Positions 53,901 to 62,882 of a stretch of DNA of 64,000 nucleotides are shown here, piece by piece. The first letter of the stretch is position 1, and every line of letters starts with the position of its first letter. Source of the stretch: Longilinea sp964536805 (GTDB lineage Bacteria; Chloroflexota; Anaerolineae; Anaerolineales; Anaerolineaceae); NCBI GenBank assembly GCA_964536805.1, contig CAZHYQ010000002.1, positions 154,797 through 218,796 of the forward strand, in the 5' to 3' direction. The position numbers and the translations under genes were made by a program. The notes below the pieces were generated by a model. The model had not been told where the DNA came from and searched no databases. It saw only the letters and a list, made by a program, of their open reading frames with translations.

Positions 53901-54060
53901 ACTTGCGCGACGCAACGACAAGAATGACGGTTGCGCCAATTGATAAGACCAGACCCAAAACAACCTGATGCGCTTTCAGCAAGAATTGGCTGGCAACACC
54001 AATGGCCAAGGCAGCCGCGGCGCAAAGAATTCGAAGGAATGAAAAGCGATTGGTGGTCAT
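50992..54060 (-). CDS. GT39-like membrane glycosyltransferase with two C-terminal PA14 domains
   Basis: The product is about 1022 residues. Several N-terminal helices precede a PMT/ArnT-like GT-C core (about 265-640) with the catalytic-loop acidic pair in FGLWFDEANYGLEAL and the conserved RLP-like region ESTQLPAHFIYLIAFF. After the last helix come two extracytoplasmic PA14 modules (about 770-890 and 895-1028), marked by SGEYQMMLTSPAPAELFMDG and KGRYQFLLESTDESMLFIDG. PA14 usually binds carbohydrate. The ATG at 54060 (MTTNRF) is preferred over a TTG at 54078. It is convergent with the NHL-fusion gene. Confidence 0.88.
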   Translation of the reverse strand: MTTNRFSFLRILCAAAALAIGVASQFLLKAHQVVLGLVLSIGATVILVVASRKLPGPTVELSATSYADRAERLNLRDILRSLSKLDFRTVYRNALGAARSSACSMKFWFARNQTLTGFFAFLAVLVGQFLISAKQVLSGGVVTGLAAVFFIAVFSRQSGPDPSLLVSPTLGQSVDPKRSIRRGFWLGLAIVCAVLAFWLFGTSMPPIVPWLLHLFSIGLYIYSSLDFLRTRQSAETQSAEQNNKDGWTWMEFGIFLAILAIAAFLRTFRFDQIPFGLWFDEANYGLEALRILHEPGYLPAYIESTQLPAHFIYLIAFFIRIFGTTAFAIRIVSILFGLATVAAGFFAGSELFNRRIGLVLAFFLAVSRWDINWSRIGMHGVTVPFFELLTVGFILKALRRQRRIDYALAGLSMGLGLCFYFSFRIFPLVIGLFLLVLWLNRRDLLRSSWRGLVVVALGTLIASVPVTQLAVYQPDAFWGRMNTVSIFSGKTAAEGWKAVSETTLDHLLMFNYKGDRNGRHNLPGEPMLDPITGALLILGTGLSLWRIRKPGSFLLVAWLLLMLAPGIFSLDFESPQSYRAIGSLPAAYFLAVVPIDALWKMWDQSDGKRRSTGFILPLVLVLVGAGYFNYHIYFDLQANDNDSWGEFSTAETIIGRTMAELGPQMDYYVSVFYYDTPTIHYLAPGVTEYHDLETYDSLPIPSDGKKAMVFFADADREPFFQQAKQYYPNADFKEYKSPAGKVDLYQITLKPSDLQASQGITVRYYPNSDWAGQPILTQTQASINADWKDGNPATFPFSVQWQGVLFAEQSGEYQMMLTSPAPAELFMDGTNVPLSDGSIQTGSIHLAKGRHEIIIKTQGSNGHFELNWQPPDSEPSSIPSSLLFLPPIDNQGLLGSYFSNGDWQPPAAFTAVDPYVYFYYHNQPLPRPYTVEWIGRINIKEKGRYQFLLESTDESMLFIDGNKVTENDTPNGNQAGELDLEAGFHAIRVRYADRTGYTHIYLYWTPPNGEQEIVPQEVLFLP

Positions 54061-54216
54061 GGAAAATGCCTGATGCAATTATCGTACCCTGCCATTTCAG
54101 AACGGGTCATCGCACACAACATTAAACGGCCCTCAATTGACGCCCCTGCCTCATACAAATTTCCGCCCTTAACCATGCAATGATGCCAATCCAATTGACA
54201 CATTTGGTTGTTGTCT

Positions 54217-57200
54217 CTACTCAGGGTTCACCACTTCAAAAATCGTGGCTGCCTGCGGGGTATTGTCGCCGTAGACAATTCGCAAGGTGCCCTCATTTAC
54301 CATTCTTTGGAACTTGTCCAACCCTTCGGCTGAATAATAAACGCGCTCCAGGCTGGAAACAACAATGAATTGAACGTGATACCTGCCCAGGAATTGTTTG
54401 GCGATGCCGGTATCCGGGGTATTGTAGAAATCGTTTACCTCATTAATACGCTTATCAATGACGGAACCATCGATCAACGAGTTGTGCTGTCGGGTGTGCC
54501 AGCTCCAGCCAATGACTGATGGAAGCCCGGTGTAGATGGAATAGCGCGATCCCCAGCGGTATTCTTCGGTGTGCCCTTCCACAATCACCGGCGAACCTTT
54601 GATATTTTCCTGCATGAATTTAATCGCGCCATTATCCATGGTGATGTTGATCGGGCGGCCCTCGTCATTGTAGATCGTGGGCGCTTGCACATTCTCAGGG
54701 CTGGCATCGCCTTGCATGTATGCTGCGCCATCCAGCGTATTGGCAACCTCCTGAATGTCCGGCCAGCGATCGGCTATCTTCTTCGGGGTAGCCACCAACG
54801 GATAGCTGACTGCAATCAGCGCCAGAATTCCCAAAATCGTCCCCCAGGCGATCTTCAACCATAAGCGCCAGGGAGCCATTTTGGTCAATAATTCAACCAG
54901 GGCTGCGCTGATCGCAATTCCAAAAATGAACCACGCTTCCAGGTACATCCGGAAGACCATGTTGGAACGTCCGACATCGCCTTTAAGGACGACAACTTCA
55001 ACCAGCATTGTAATCGCGAGGCCCATTCCAAAAAGGAACCAGATGACCCTTTCGAAGGCGGAATGGCCGGGTTTGAAGAAGATGAGATAAACAATGCCGG
55101 CCAGTAATGGAATGCCAAGAACAAACACCTGGTAATGGAAATTCCACAGTAAGACCATTCCAATGGCACTTGCCACCAGGATTAAATAGGCCGGGATGTG
55201 TTTTTTGAAGTTTGTCGCGGTCCACCATCGATAAGCATCCCGCATTTCGGTTTGCAGATCCCGCACCATCAAAGTGATCATCACAAACAGTGAGAGCCCA
55301 AACACGAATAAATAATCCACCAGTGGCGTCCGGGCGCCCTTCCAGAGTTCCAGGGAAACATATTCCGTCTTGAACCATTGCGAAAATGGATAATAGAATG
55401 CCAGGGCTAAGCCAACAAAGGCCAATTCGTACCCAAACAACGCCGCAATTATGTGACGGGGCGTTCCTGCCCGGGTTTGCCAAACATTCCAGGCAATAAT
55501 CAAAGCACCCAGTGCCAAAAAGACCGGGAAATCCCAGGTGTGGGAAGCCCTAAAGACGCCAAAAATCAATCCTGCCAAAATCAAACTGACGGCCTGGTCA
55601 CGCCGCTTCATTTTGGCAAGCGGCAGCAGCAAAAGACTTGCTACCCAGCCCAATGCAAGGCCGTAGACCGGCATGGTCAATAAATGCGGGTGCATGTCGG
55701 CGTACAGGAAGGAGAAAAATGGAAATTCTGCGATCGGGGTATCCGGCCCATCGTGCAGGATCGGGCGCGATGCCTCGAAATACCAGCGCGCATTATCGCC
55801 AGGCAGTTCGGTCTGCCCGCTCAGCACCTGTTTCGCGCCTGCCAGAACGGCACCCAGGCGGTCGTTTGGCAGGTTTTCAGTCACATCTGCGGGTGCCACC
55901 TCGGGAAGGTACTTCCAGAATTGGCGGCTCATATACAGGTTGCCAAAAAACATTACGGCCATCAGAGCAATGATGCCCGCCACGTAGGCCCAGCGGTAGG
56001 AGGAGGTGTTATTCAAAATGGCCGGGGATTCTTCGATGCGCAGATCCTGGCTGCCTTTACCCGAGGATTTGAATAAGCCGGCAACCAGGTTAAACCCGGC
56101 GCAAAATACGCCAAGGCCAGCCATGGCAAACCAGGCCGGCAGTATTAAATTAAATGCAATCGATGGCACAATTCCCAATACTTTGGTCGGAATCGCTGCA
56201 ATGACGTAGCCGTAATAGTAATAGTTGATATAGTGGCCGGAGAACCAGGGATTTTCAGGCGGGAAATAAACTGCCTTCAAAGTCGCATTGAAGAAAGCAA
56301 AATCCATGGGCTTTTCCCCGCCCATCCAGGGCTGCCACAAATCCGGATTTCCCAAGCGGATGAACAGGAAAATCAGGAAAAGCAGCAGGAAGATGATTTC
56401 GGTCGCCAGGATATGTTTCCATTGGGCGTGAAGATAATCCAGCATTGCCTGTCGTTTGGAATAAGCCAACCAGCCGCTGAGGATTAGGACCAGAAGGATG
56501 CATAACCAAATCGTCAATTGGGTGAACTGAAGGAGCTTTAGGCTGCCCAGCATCCAGCTCAACCAGGCAATAATGATCAAACCCGCCATTCGAACCAATG
56601 GATAACCCCGATCCGGTAAACCGGAAAAGGCGGTGAAAACCAACGGAAACACTGCCCATCCCAACAGCAGCAGGAAGAGATACCAGGCCACACCAGCCAG
56701 AGTTTGATTTGAATTGAGCAGGGTCTTCCATGGGAACATCTCAGACCAGGTTCCGCCAGCAGTCTGGGCGGCGAGCCGGTCCTGCGGAAGCTGCAAGGCG
56801 GTTGGAGCGCGGGTATAGGAAAGCGGACCCTGAAAAACAACCTGGTCGAGGTCAACGCTGTCAAGGATCTCCCTGACCTTATCGATTGAAAAATCAACGT
56901 TTTTCTTGAAGATCAGAACCTTCGGGTGATCGTAAACCGTAAAGGATTCATCCGCGGATTGATCCATGATCGAAAATGGTCCGATGTTCGGGTTGCTCTC
57001 AAAGGTCGCCACCAGTGTAAAACCAAGCGGGCTGGTGAAGGGAGCTTCGAGACTGTATGCACGGTTTTCCAACGCATCCCCGCTGCAGTTGCAATCAAAT
57101 AAAGTCTGGTAATACTTCAAAGTCAATGGATAGCGTAAAGGCAGCCGGGGCATGGCGTCGTAAGCCCGGTTGGATGGAATGACAATGAATTCGCTGTCTG

Positions 57201-59814
57201 CCAGGATCTTGAGCATCGACTCGCGCTTTTCAGGCGTATCGGGTTCGTAGAGCTCGAGGTTGAATGGTTTATAGATCCCGCCAAGCGGATCGTATTTATC
57301 AACGCTCAGCGGCAAGGCGTCATCCCAGGATGTTTCCAGGGTATAGGGTGCACCCAGTATGCGAACGGGACCGCCGGCCACAACCTCATAACGGACCTGG
57401 TAGGATTTTCCTTTGACCAAATCCACTGGAGCAAAAGTAAAGGTTGGCGAGAGCTGAGTTCCCGGCTGAGTAAAATCCAGGTCGGCTTCTGAAACCGCCA
57501 GTGGATTTTGATCATCGCCATCCTGTAATAGACTCAGTTTGATTTTTGCCTGAGCCGGAACGAATGCCTGGCTGAACTGGTTGATTTCAAGCCGGTTTAC
57601 TCTGTAGGAACCGCCAGATTGAAAGCTGATCGTTCCTTCGGTTGTACCTGAGGATTGGTTCTGCAAATTGAAATCAAGCGGAATACTGAGACCTTCCTGC
57701 TCTTCATTGCGAAGACTGGTATCTGAAAAGGAATACTGGCTGGTATTGGCGATTTTGTAATAGAGATAAACGGTCTGATCAGGGTCGAGATAAACATCGC
57801 CAAAACGAATGGATAAATGGTTGTCCTGATTGTCATCCGGTACGGCCAACCGGCCTTCTGTAATGACATCCTTACCTTCACCATCGCGGCTCAACCGGAC
57901 ATAAAAGTAGACTCCCATCTGGCGGATATTCGTAGAGGTAATTTGAGAGGCAGTACCGTTGGCCGTAACACGGAGATCGGTTTGATCTGACTTTCCCGGC
58001 TCGACGACCCATTGGTTTGAAATGGCAACCGGGTAGGATTTGCTGCCTTTGGATGATTCAACCAGCAGGTTAAGCGGTCCCGGGATGTTTTCCAGCATCC
58101 ATCGCGATGCTGTTATGCGGGTGATTGGCCGGGTATAAATGCGGGTAAAAGCAAATGCATAACCATAGGTAGCCAAAAGGACGATTGCAACCGCCAGGAT
58201 GCCCGCCAGGCCCTTCCAGTTACTGCGTATTTGAGCAGCCTGGACGCGCAAATTTCTGCCAGCCGCGATCAGCTTTTCCCGGCTATCACGAGTGCGGTCA
58301 AACAATTCAATAAGTGCCCATGCGGCAAAAAGAATGACGAATGGATAGATGGGCAGGAAATAACGCATGTAGCGCCAAAACTGGATATTGATCCAGAAAA
58401 AGTAGCCAATCACCCAGGCAAAAGGCAACAAATGGCTGCGCCACTCGCCCTTCCAAATACGCCAGCCTGCCCAGACCAACCCCGCCAGACCCGCCAAGCC
58501 CAATGACAACCCCAATCCCCAGGTTGCCATATTGACCCCGGCGTAGCTGAACGGGCGGTTTGTCCAGTGGTGGTTTGGCGGCCATTCCGACAACCCGGCC
58601 ACCTGGTTGGTTACCTCGCGGATGACTTCCAACCAGCGTTGATTGAGCGCCAGGCCGAAGAATCCGGGACCGGTGAAAGCATAGGGTTGAAAAATCCGGA
58701 AGCCGGCAACCGCTGTCAGCGCTGCCAGTGCCACACCTGCCAGCACAATCTTTAGTAGAGACTGGAAACGGGATTTCCTATACCCGACTATTAATCGGGC
58801 AATTCCCGCCAGGATAATTATGCCAAAGACAGGGATGACATTTACCTTGCAGGCCCCTGCCAGGCCGACAATAAAACCAAACAGTGCAAAATAGCGCATG
58901 TTCTTGCGGTCAATGGCCGCCTCCGGCTTATCCAGCGGAATGGCCAGGAGCGCAAAATAGAAGGCGGAAATGACAAAGACCGTCGAAAAAGTATCAACAG
59001 CAAAGAAATGGGAGAGTTGAATGGGTAAAACGGCTGCGGCATAAAGAGCTGCCGCCAGAATCCCGATGCGCTGGTTGTAGAGTTTTTTCCCCAGCAGGTA
59101 AAGCAGCCAGACAGCCGCCAGATCAAACAACCCCGACATCGCCCTGCCCACCAGGGTAATCTGGTTGTACTCGGTCATGTTCCGCCACTCAGCCACCATG
59201 CGGGTGACGAATAACGGCAGCATGCCATAAGTGTAGGAACCGTAATTGAGCGGGTTTAACGTGCTGCTGGCGGTATCGAAATACTGGCTAATACCCCCAA
59301 CACCGCGGATCTGCTCAGCCACCATGGTGATAAACCGTTCATCGGGTTGCTGGTGCTGGTTCTGGTCCCAATTGATGCCCACAAAACGGAAATAAGCGCC
59401 TGCCAGCAGGATCAAGATCAGGATCAGATTCGTTTTCCAGGATCCCTGGCTAACTTTTCCGGTCTGACCGGATTCTTTTTGATGTACTATCTGCGCCGCC
59501 TCTTGCTTGGTTGTGATTTCAGCAAGATTAGCCGCTTCTGTAGAAGGTGGTTCGCCTTCGCTGATAATGGCTGGCTGCGCTGCCTCTTTCTCAGGCACCA
59601 AGTGCCCTTCAGCCGTCTGAACCGTCACCAGGGTTCGAATGCGTGCCAGAATCTCAGGTTCGATCCCCCATACCTGGCTCAGTTGATCCACCGATCGATA
59701 GGGCCGAAACGCCAAAATCCGTTTGGCTAAGCGGGAAGGGATTCGTAATTCATTAATGAGCGTTTTTTCATCGCTGGTATTCAGATCAATGAGCGTTTTT
59801 GGTTTATTGGTCAT
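54217..59814 (-). CDS. Giant membrane protein: HhH + GT39-like + DUF2298 (YYY) domain
   Basis: The 1865-residue fusion begins with a ComEA-like helix-hairpin-helix (about 5-60; LIDLNTSDEKTLINELRIP). A linker and a GT39-like GT-C core (about 130-560; NWDQNQHQQPDERF after the first helix) follow, then a soluble middle region (about 575-1025) and the DUF2298 domain (about 1060-1865) with GGEKPMDFAFFNA and the eponymous INYYYYGY near 1196. More than 25 helices are expected. DUF2298 is restricted mostly to Chloroflexi and archaea and is thought to be glycosylation-related. The reaction is not known. Confidence 0.9.
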   Translation of the reverse strand: MTNKPKTLIDLNTSDEKTLINELRIPSRLAKRILAFRPYRSVDQLSQVWGIEPEILARIRTLVTVQTAEGHLVPEKEAAQPAIISEGEPPSTEAANLAEITTKQEAAQIVHQKESGQTGKVSQGSWKTNLILILILLAGAYFRFVGINWDQNQHQQPDERFITMVAEQIRGVGGISQYFDTASSTLNPLNYGSYTYGMLPLFVTRMVAEWRNMTEYNQITLVGRAMSGLFDLAAVWLLYLLGKKLYNQRIGILAAALYAAAVLPIQLSHFFAVDTFSTVFVISAFYFALLAIPLDKPEAAIDRKNMRYFALFGFIVGLAGACKVNVIPVFGIIILAGIARLIVGYRKSRFQSLLKIVLAGVALAALTAVAGFRIFQPYAFTGPGFFGLALNQRWLEVIREVTNQVAGLSEWPPNHHWTNRPFSYAGVNMATWGLGLSLGLAGLAGLVWAGWRIWKGEWRSHLLPFAWVIGYFFWINIQFWRYMRYFLPIYPFVILFAAWALIELFDRTRDSREKLIAAGRNLRVQAAQIRSNWKGLAGILAVAIVLLATYGYAFAFTRIYTRPITRITASRWMLENIPGPLNLLVESSKGSKSYPVAISNQWVVEPGKSDQTDLRVTANGTASQITSTNIRQMGVYFYVRLSRDGEGKDVITEGRLAVPDDNQDNHLSIRFGDVYLDPDQTVYLYYKIANTSQYSFSDTSLRNEEQEGLSIPLDFNLQNQSSGTTEGTISFQSGGSYRVNRLEINQFSQAFVPAQAKIKLSLLQDGDDQNPLAVSEADLDFTQPGTQLSPTFTFAPVDLVKGKSYQVRYEVVAGGPVRILGAPYTLETSWDDALPLSVDKYDPLGGIYKPFNLELYEPDTPEKRESMLKILADSEFIVIPSNRAYDAMPRLPLRYPLTLKYYQTLFDCNCSGDALENRAYSLEAPFTSPLGFTLVATFESNPNIGPFSIMDQSADESFTVYDHPKVLIFKKNVDFSIDKVREILDSVDLDQVVFQGPLSYTRAPTALQLPQDRLAAQTAGGTWSEMFPWKTLLNSNQTLAGVAWYLFLLLLGWAVFPLVFTAFSGLPDRGYPLVRMAGLIIIAWLSWMLGSLKLLQFTQLTIWLCILLVLILSGWLAYSKRQAMLDYLHAQWKHILATEIIFLLLFLIFLFIRLGNPDLWQPWMGGEKPMDFAFFNATLKAVYFPPENPWFSGHYINYYYYGYVIAAIPTKVLGIVPSIAFNLILPAWFAMAGLGVFCAGFNLVAGLFKSSGKGSQDLRIEESPAILNNTSSYRWAYVAGIIALMAVMFFGNLYMSRQFWKYLPEVAPADVTENLPNDRLGAVLAGAKQVLSGQTELPGDNARWYFEASRPILHDGPDTPIAEFPFFSFLYADMHPHLLTMPVYGLALGWVASLLLLPLAKMKRRDQAVSLILAGLIFGVFRASHTWDFPVFLALGALIIAWNVWQTRAGTPRHIIAALFGYELAFVGLALAFYYPFSQWFKTEYVSLELWKGARTPLVDYLFVFGLSLFVMITLMVRDLQTEMRDAYRWWTATNFKKHIPAYLILVASAIGMVLLWNFHYQVFVLGIPLLAGIVYLIFFKPGHSAFERVIWFLFGMGLAITMLVEVVVLKGDVGRSNMVFRMYLEAWFIFGIAISAALVELLTKMAPWRLWLKIAWGTILGILALIAVSYPLVATPKKIADRWPDIQEVANTLDGAAYMQGDASPENVQAPTIYNDEGRPINITMDNGAIKFMQENIKGSPVIVEGHTEEYRWGSRYSIYTGLPSVIGWSWHTRQHNSLIDGSVIDKRINEVNDFYNTPDTGIAKQFLGRYHVQFIVVSSLERVYYSAEGLDKFQRMVNEGTLRIVYGDNTPQAATIFEVVNPE

Positions 59815-60100
59815 GTGAACAGCCGCAGGAGGGATGAAGAACTGGGTTGTGCCGGGCAGGAAAAGGGAAACCGGGCATTTTATTAATATTTGGGTGGATA
59901 TATTTTACTATTGATGAGCCAGGCAGAACCCGGCTAACGGGATTCATTGTAAATGATACATCAATTTACCGGCTTTTTTGTTCCAGCAGCTTTCAAAAAA
60001 GATAGGCCATGCTTAATTTTTGGAAGAATTAATTCACAAAGGTAGCAACATGAATCAACTACAGTAACCCGAATAATTAGCCATCCTTACCCCCGGGCAA
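59815..60100. other. Intergenic region
   Basis: This AT-rich stretch between the giant membrane protein gene and the MFS operon terminator must contain the promoter of the former. I see no strong -35/-10 pair and no small gene. Confidence 0.4.
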
Positions 60101-60141
60101 TAAAAAAGCAGCTGCCGGACCCCAAAAAAACAGCCCGGCAG
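60101..60141 (-). terminator. Rho-independent terminator of the GH130-MFS operon
   Basis: On the minus strand CTGCCGG (60141-60135) pairs with CCGGCAG (60118-60112), followed by TTTTTT (60107-60102). It lies 28 bp after the MFS stop. Confidence 0.75.
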
Positions 60142-60168
60142 ATATTTCAAACTACGATTTGTGTTGAA

Positions 60169-61392
60169 TTAGACCTGGACGGCCTGATGAATCAACTTTG
60201 ATTCGCGCATGCGCGTGATCAGCAAGCAACCGAATAACATCAACCCTGCCAGCAGCCACAGCGAGAGGGTAAACGAACCATTTTTACCCTTCAAGAATTC
60301 CATGGCGTAAATAAAGACCACGGAACTTTGTCCAGCCAGGTTCAACAAGCCGTTGGAGGTGCCCTCGGGCGCGGGGTAGGTGATCTCGGCAGCGTATTGG
60401 TAGCCAATGGGTGCCAGGCTGTTCAAAAAGAAGCCCATCATAAACATGAAAACGGCCATCAGCCAGTATTGGCTGGCATAAATCACGCCAATCAGGCACG
60501 GAACAGCCAGACCCACCCCGACCAACAGGAATGGTTTACGTTGGCGCAGGCGGTCGGATAAGGCCGGAATAATGATGGCGCCAACAATGCCGCCGATTAA
60601 GAGCATGGCGCCCAAATCGCCAGCCTGGGTGGGCGAAAAGCCCTTCGGACTGGTGATTGCCGCGATCCAGGTGGAAACGCCGTTAAAAATACCCATCCCA
60701 ATCAAAAAAGCATAGAGCAGCAGCCAGATGTCTTCCATTTTAAGCATCGCTTTTAGGCCGTCGAGCACCAGGGCCCGTTCCACCTGATCCGGCGGGCAGG
60801 GCGGTGTGGGCGGAGCGTCGCGCGTGAAGATCAGGAACAGGACTGCCGAAGCAGCCGCCAGACCGCCAAAGACCATCAGCATGGCGGGGATGCCGTAGTT
60901 GATGGTCAATATGGGAGAAACAAGTTGCCCGATGGCGATGCCGATGAAACTGGCAACCAGCGCCAGCCCGGAAGCCGTCGCCCGTTCATGAATGGGAAAC
61001 CACCGCCCGGCTACCGTGCTGACTGCATTTAAGAAGAAGGGTTGCGCCAGGCCGATGCCCACTGTAGCGGCCATTACAAGCGCAAAATTGGAGGCAAAGA
61101 ACGCCCGCAGCAGTCCAAACACGCCCATGATCACTACGCCAATGCTGACCGCTTTGCGGTATCCCAACGTGTCAATCAACCAGGAGACCGGGATGGAAAT
61201 GGGAATGTAGACGATCATGAATACCATGGCCAGCATCCCGATCTGCAACTGGCTGACGCCATAATACTTGACCGCCAGGGTTGAAACGGGGGCGTAGCAG
61301 ATCCATAGGATTTGGATGGCCAGGTTGACCAGGGCAAAAACCGCCAGCACAACCCAGCGGTAGGCATAGACTTTTTCTCGGGTTTCTGGCAA
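60169..61392 (-). CDS. Major facilitator superfamily transporter
   Basis: The 407-residue permease has twelve predicted helices and MFS loop motifs (SWLIDTLGYRKAVSIGVV in loop 2-3, PALSDRLRQRKPFLLVGVG in loop 8-9). It resembles the feline leukaemia virus receptor-like/OPA-type group (WICYAPVSTLAVKYYGVSQLQIGML), so the substrate is uncertain. It lies downstream of a GH130 phosphorylase gene on the same strand with a 237-bp gap and probably imports the disaccharide or glycoside that GH130 cleaves. A terminator follows. Confidence 0.9.
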   Translation of the reverse strand: MPETREKVYAYRWVVLAVFALVNLAIQILWICYAPVSTLAVKYYGVSQLQIGMLAMVFMIVYIPISIPVSWLIDTLGYRKAVSIGVVIMGVFGLLRAFFASNFALVMAATVGIGLAQPFFLNAVSTVAGRWFPIHERATASGLALVASFIGIAIGQLVSPILTINYGIPAMLMVFGGLAAASAVLFLIFTRDAPPTPPCPPDQVERALVLDGLKAMLKMEDIWLLLYAFLIGMGIFNGVSTWIAAITSPKGFSPTQAGDLGAMLLIGGIVGAIIIPALSDRLRQRKPFLLVGVGLAVPCLIGVIYASQYWLMAVFMFMMGFFLNSLAPIGYQYAAEITYPAPEGTSNGLLNLAGQSSVVFIYAMEFLKGKNGSFTLSLWLLAGLMLFGCLLITRMRESKLIHQAVQV

Positions 61393-61629
61393 AGGTGGCG
61401 CCTCCTGGAAAGGATTGTTTGGCCGGATGTTGGACTGAAAGAAATGTCCTACAAATGAAACCGCATTTTCAATCAGTTATAACCCCTCGATGATGGAAAA
61501 AGGTGCGCGCTGATGGCCGGATTGAACAACAGTAAGGTATTGCTCGGACTGTACCATAAATCCAACTGCCGTTCCTGTTCACCATCCAGTCAAGTATTGC
61601 CCCAAAATATCAACGGCGGCAGGTTTTTC

Positions 61630-62598
61630 CTAGAAGGAATTGGCCTTTATAAATTCAATCATCTCAGGTATTCGGGCAAAGGCCAGGCATGTGACGGTAT
61701 CGGCGCCACCGTAATAAATGGCCATCCGGCCGGTCTTTTCATCAACCAGGGTCGCGCACGGGAAGGCGACATTGGGCACATCGCCCACGTTTTCGTAAAT
61801 CTCGCGCGGGTTGAGCAAATAAGGTTTGGTGCGGTGGATGACTTTCCAGGGTTGGTCCAGATCCAACAGGGCTGCACCAAAGCTGTAGACAAATCCGTTG
61901 CAGGAAGTCAGTACGCCGTGGTAGATCAGCAGCCAGCCTTCGGGCGTCTCGATGGGCACCGGGCCGGCGCCGATCTTGGTGCTCTGCCAGCCATCCTTGA
62001 CCCCCATGACAAAACGGTGTTCGCCCCAATGGATCATGTCAGGAGATTGGCTGAGATAAATATCGCCAAACGGAGTATGGCCGTTGTCGCTGGGACGGCT
62101 GAGCATGACATATTTTCCGCCGATTCGACGCGGGAAAAGGACACCGTTACGATTGAACGGCAGCAGGGCATTTTCAAGGAAATGAAAGGAGTCAAAATCA
62201 AAGGTATAGCCAATCCCGATGGTTGGCCCGTGATAACCGTTGCACCAGGTGACATAGTAGCGGTCTTCCAGCCAGACGACACGCGGATCATAGCGGTATT
62301 GAAATTGACCAATCTCAGGGTCATCGCAAGACCACTGGATGGGATCGTTGTCAATTCGCCAATCGATGCCGTTGTCGCTGAAACCGCGGTTCAAGTTCAT
62401 CTCCCGTTGGCGGTTGTCGTAGCGGAAAACGCCGGCAAAGGCACCATTGAATGGAACTACCGCGCTGTTAAATATACTGTTGGCAGATGGGATGAGATCG
62501 CGCGGGATGATTGGATTGGCACTGTAACGCCAGACGACATCCTGGCAGCCAGAGGGACGTTCCTCCCAGGGGAGGTTGAGAAGAATTTGATCATTCAC
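61630..62598 (-). CDS. GH130 glycoside phosphorylase (beta-mannoside phosphorylase type)
   Basis: The 322-residue five-bladed-propeller enzyme is predicted to split beta-1,4- or beta-1,2-mannosides with phosphate, giving mannose-1-phosphate. GH130 marks include VWRYSANPIIPRDLI, FNSAVVPFNGAFAGVFRYDNR, YRYDPRVVWLEDRYYVTWCNGYHG with the acid aspartate, KIGAGPVPIETPEGWLLIYHGV and YYGGADTVTCLA. The start is a GTG at 62598 with GGAG nine bases upstream. It has no signal peptide and is cytoplasmic. The exact linkage cannot be read. It is divergent from a LacI regulator. Confidence 0.92.
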   Translation of the reverse strand: MNDQILLNLPWEERPSGCQDVVWRYSANPIIPRDLIPSANSIFNSAVVPFNGAFAGVFRYDNRQREMNLNRGFSDNGIDWRIDNDPIQWSCDDPEIGQFQYRYDPRVVWLEDRYYVTWCNGYHGPTIGIGYTFDFDSFHFLENALLPFNRNGVLFPRRIGGKYVMLSRPSDNGHTPFGDIYLSQSPDMIHWGEHRFVMGVKDGWQSTKIGAGPVPIETPEGWLLIYHGVLTSCNGFVYSFGAALLDLDQPWKVIHRTKPYLLNPREIYENVGDVPNVAFPCATLVDEKTGRMAIYYGGADTVTCLAFARIPEMIEFIKANSF

Positions 62599-62679
62599 GG
62601 GTTTGATCTCCTAACCAATTGAAAGGGTTACATAATCTAACAGGAATGTTGCAGTCATTTCACAATTTTTAAAATGGTG

Positions 62680-62707
62680 TTGACATTTTCCAAAATTCAC
62701 CTATAAT
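62680..62707 (+). promoter_or_regulatory. Promoter of the LacI gene at 62883
   Basis: TTGACA (62680-62685) and TATAAT (62702-62707), both perfect consensus boxes, are 16 bp apart. The start near 62714 gives a leader of about 170 bases. Confidence 0.8.
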
Positions 62708-62719
62708 AAATTTACGCTT

Positions 62720-62733
62720 TGAGAGCGCTCCCA
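62720..62733. promoter_or_regulatory. LacI-family operator
   Basis: TGAGAGCGCTCCCA is a near-perfect palindrome around GAGCGCTC (62723-62730) with one mismatched pair. It has the central CG and general form of LacI-family operators and lies just downstream of the predicted start point, so it should allow autoregulation. Confidence 0.7.
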
Positions 62734-62882
62734 TAATCATATCACGAATTGCGAACAGTTTCATTTTAGCGGTATTCCTCCCCTGTTGGAATTAGGAATT
62801 TAATACGACGTCTGGAAGAACAGGCAAAAGTGCTTGAGCCTGTAACCGTGTTTGCAGACATAAATGGAAACCGTCAGGATCT

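Noticed and set aside
61513..62622. 369-codon plus-strand open frame
   Set aside because: It is the antisense shadow of the GH130 gene, which has clear family motifs on the other strand.
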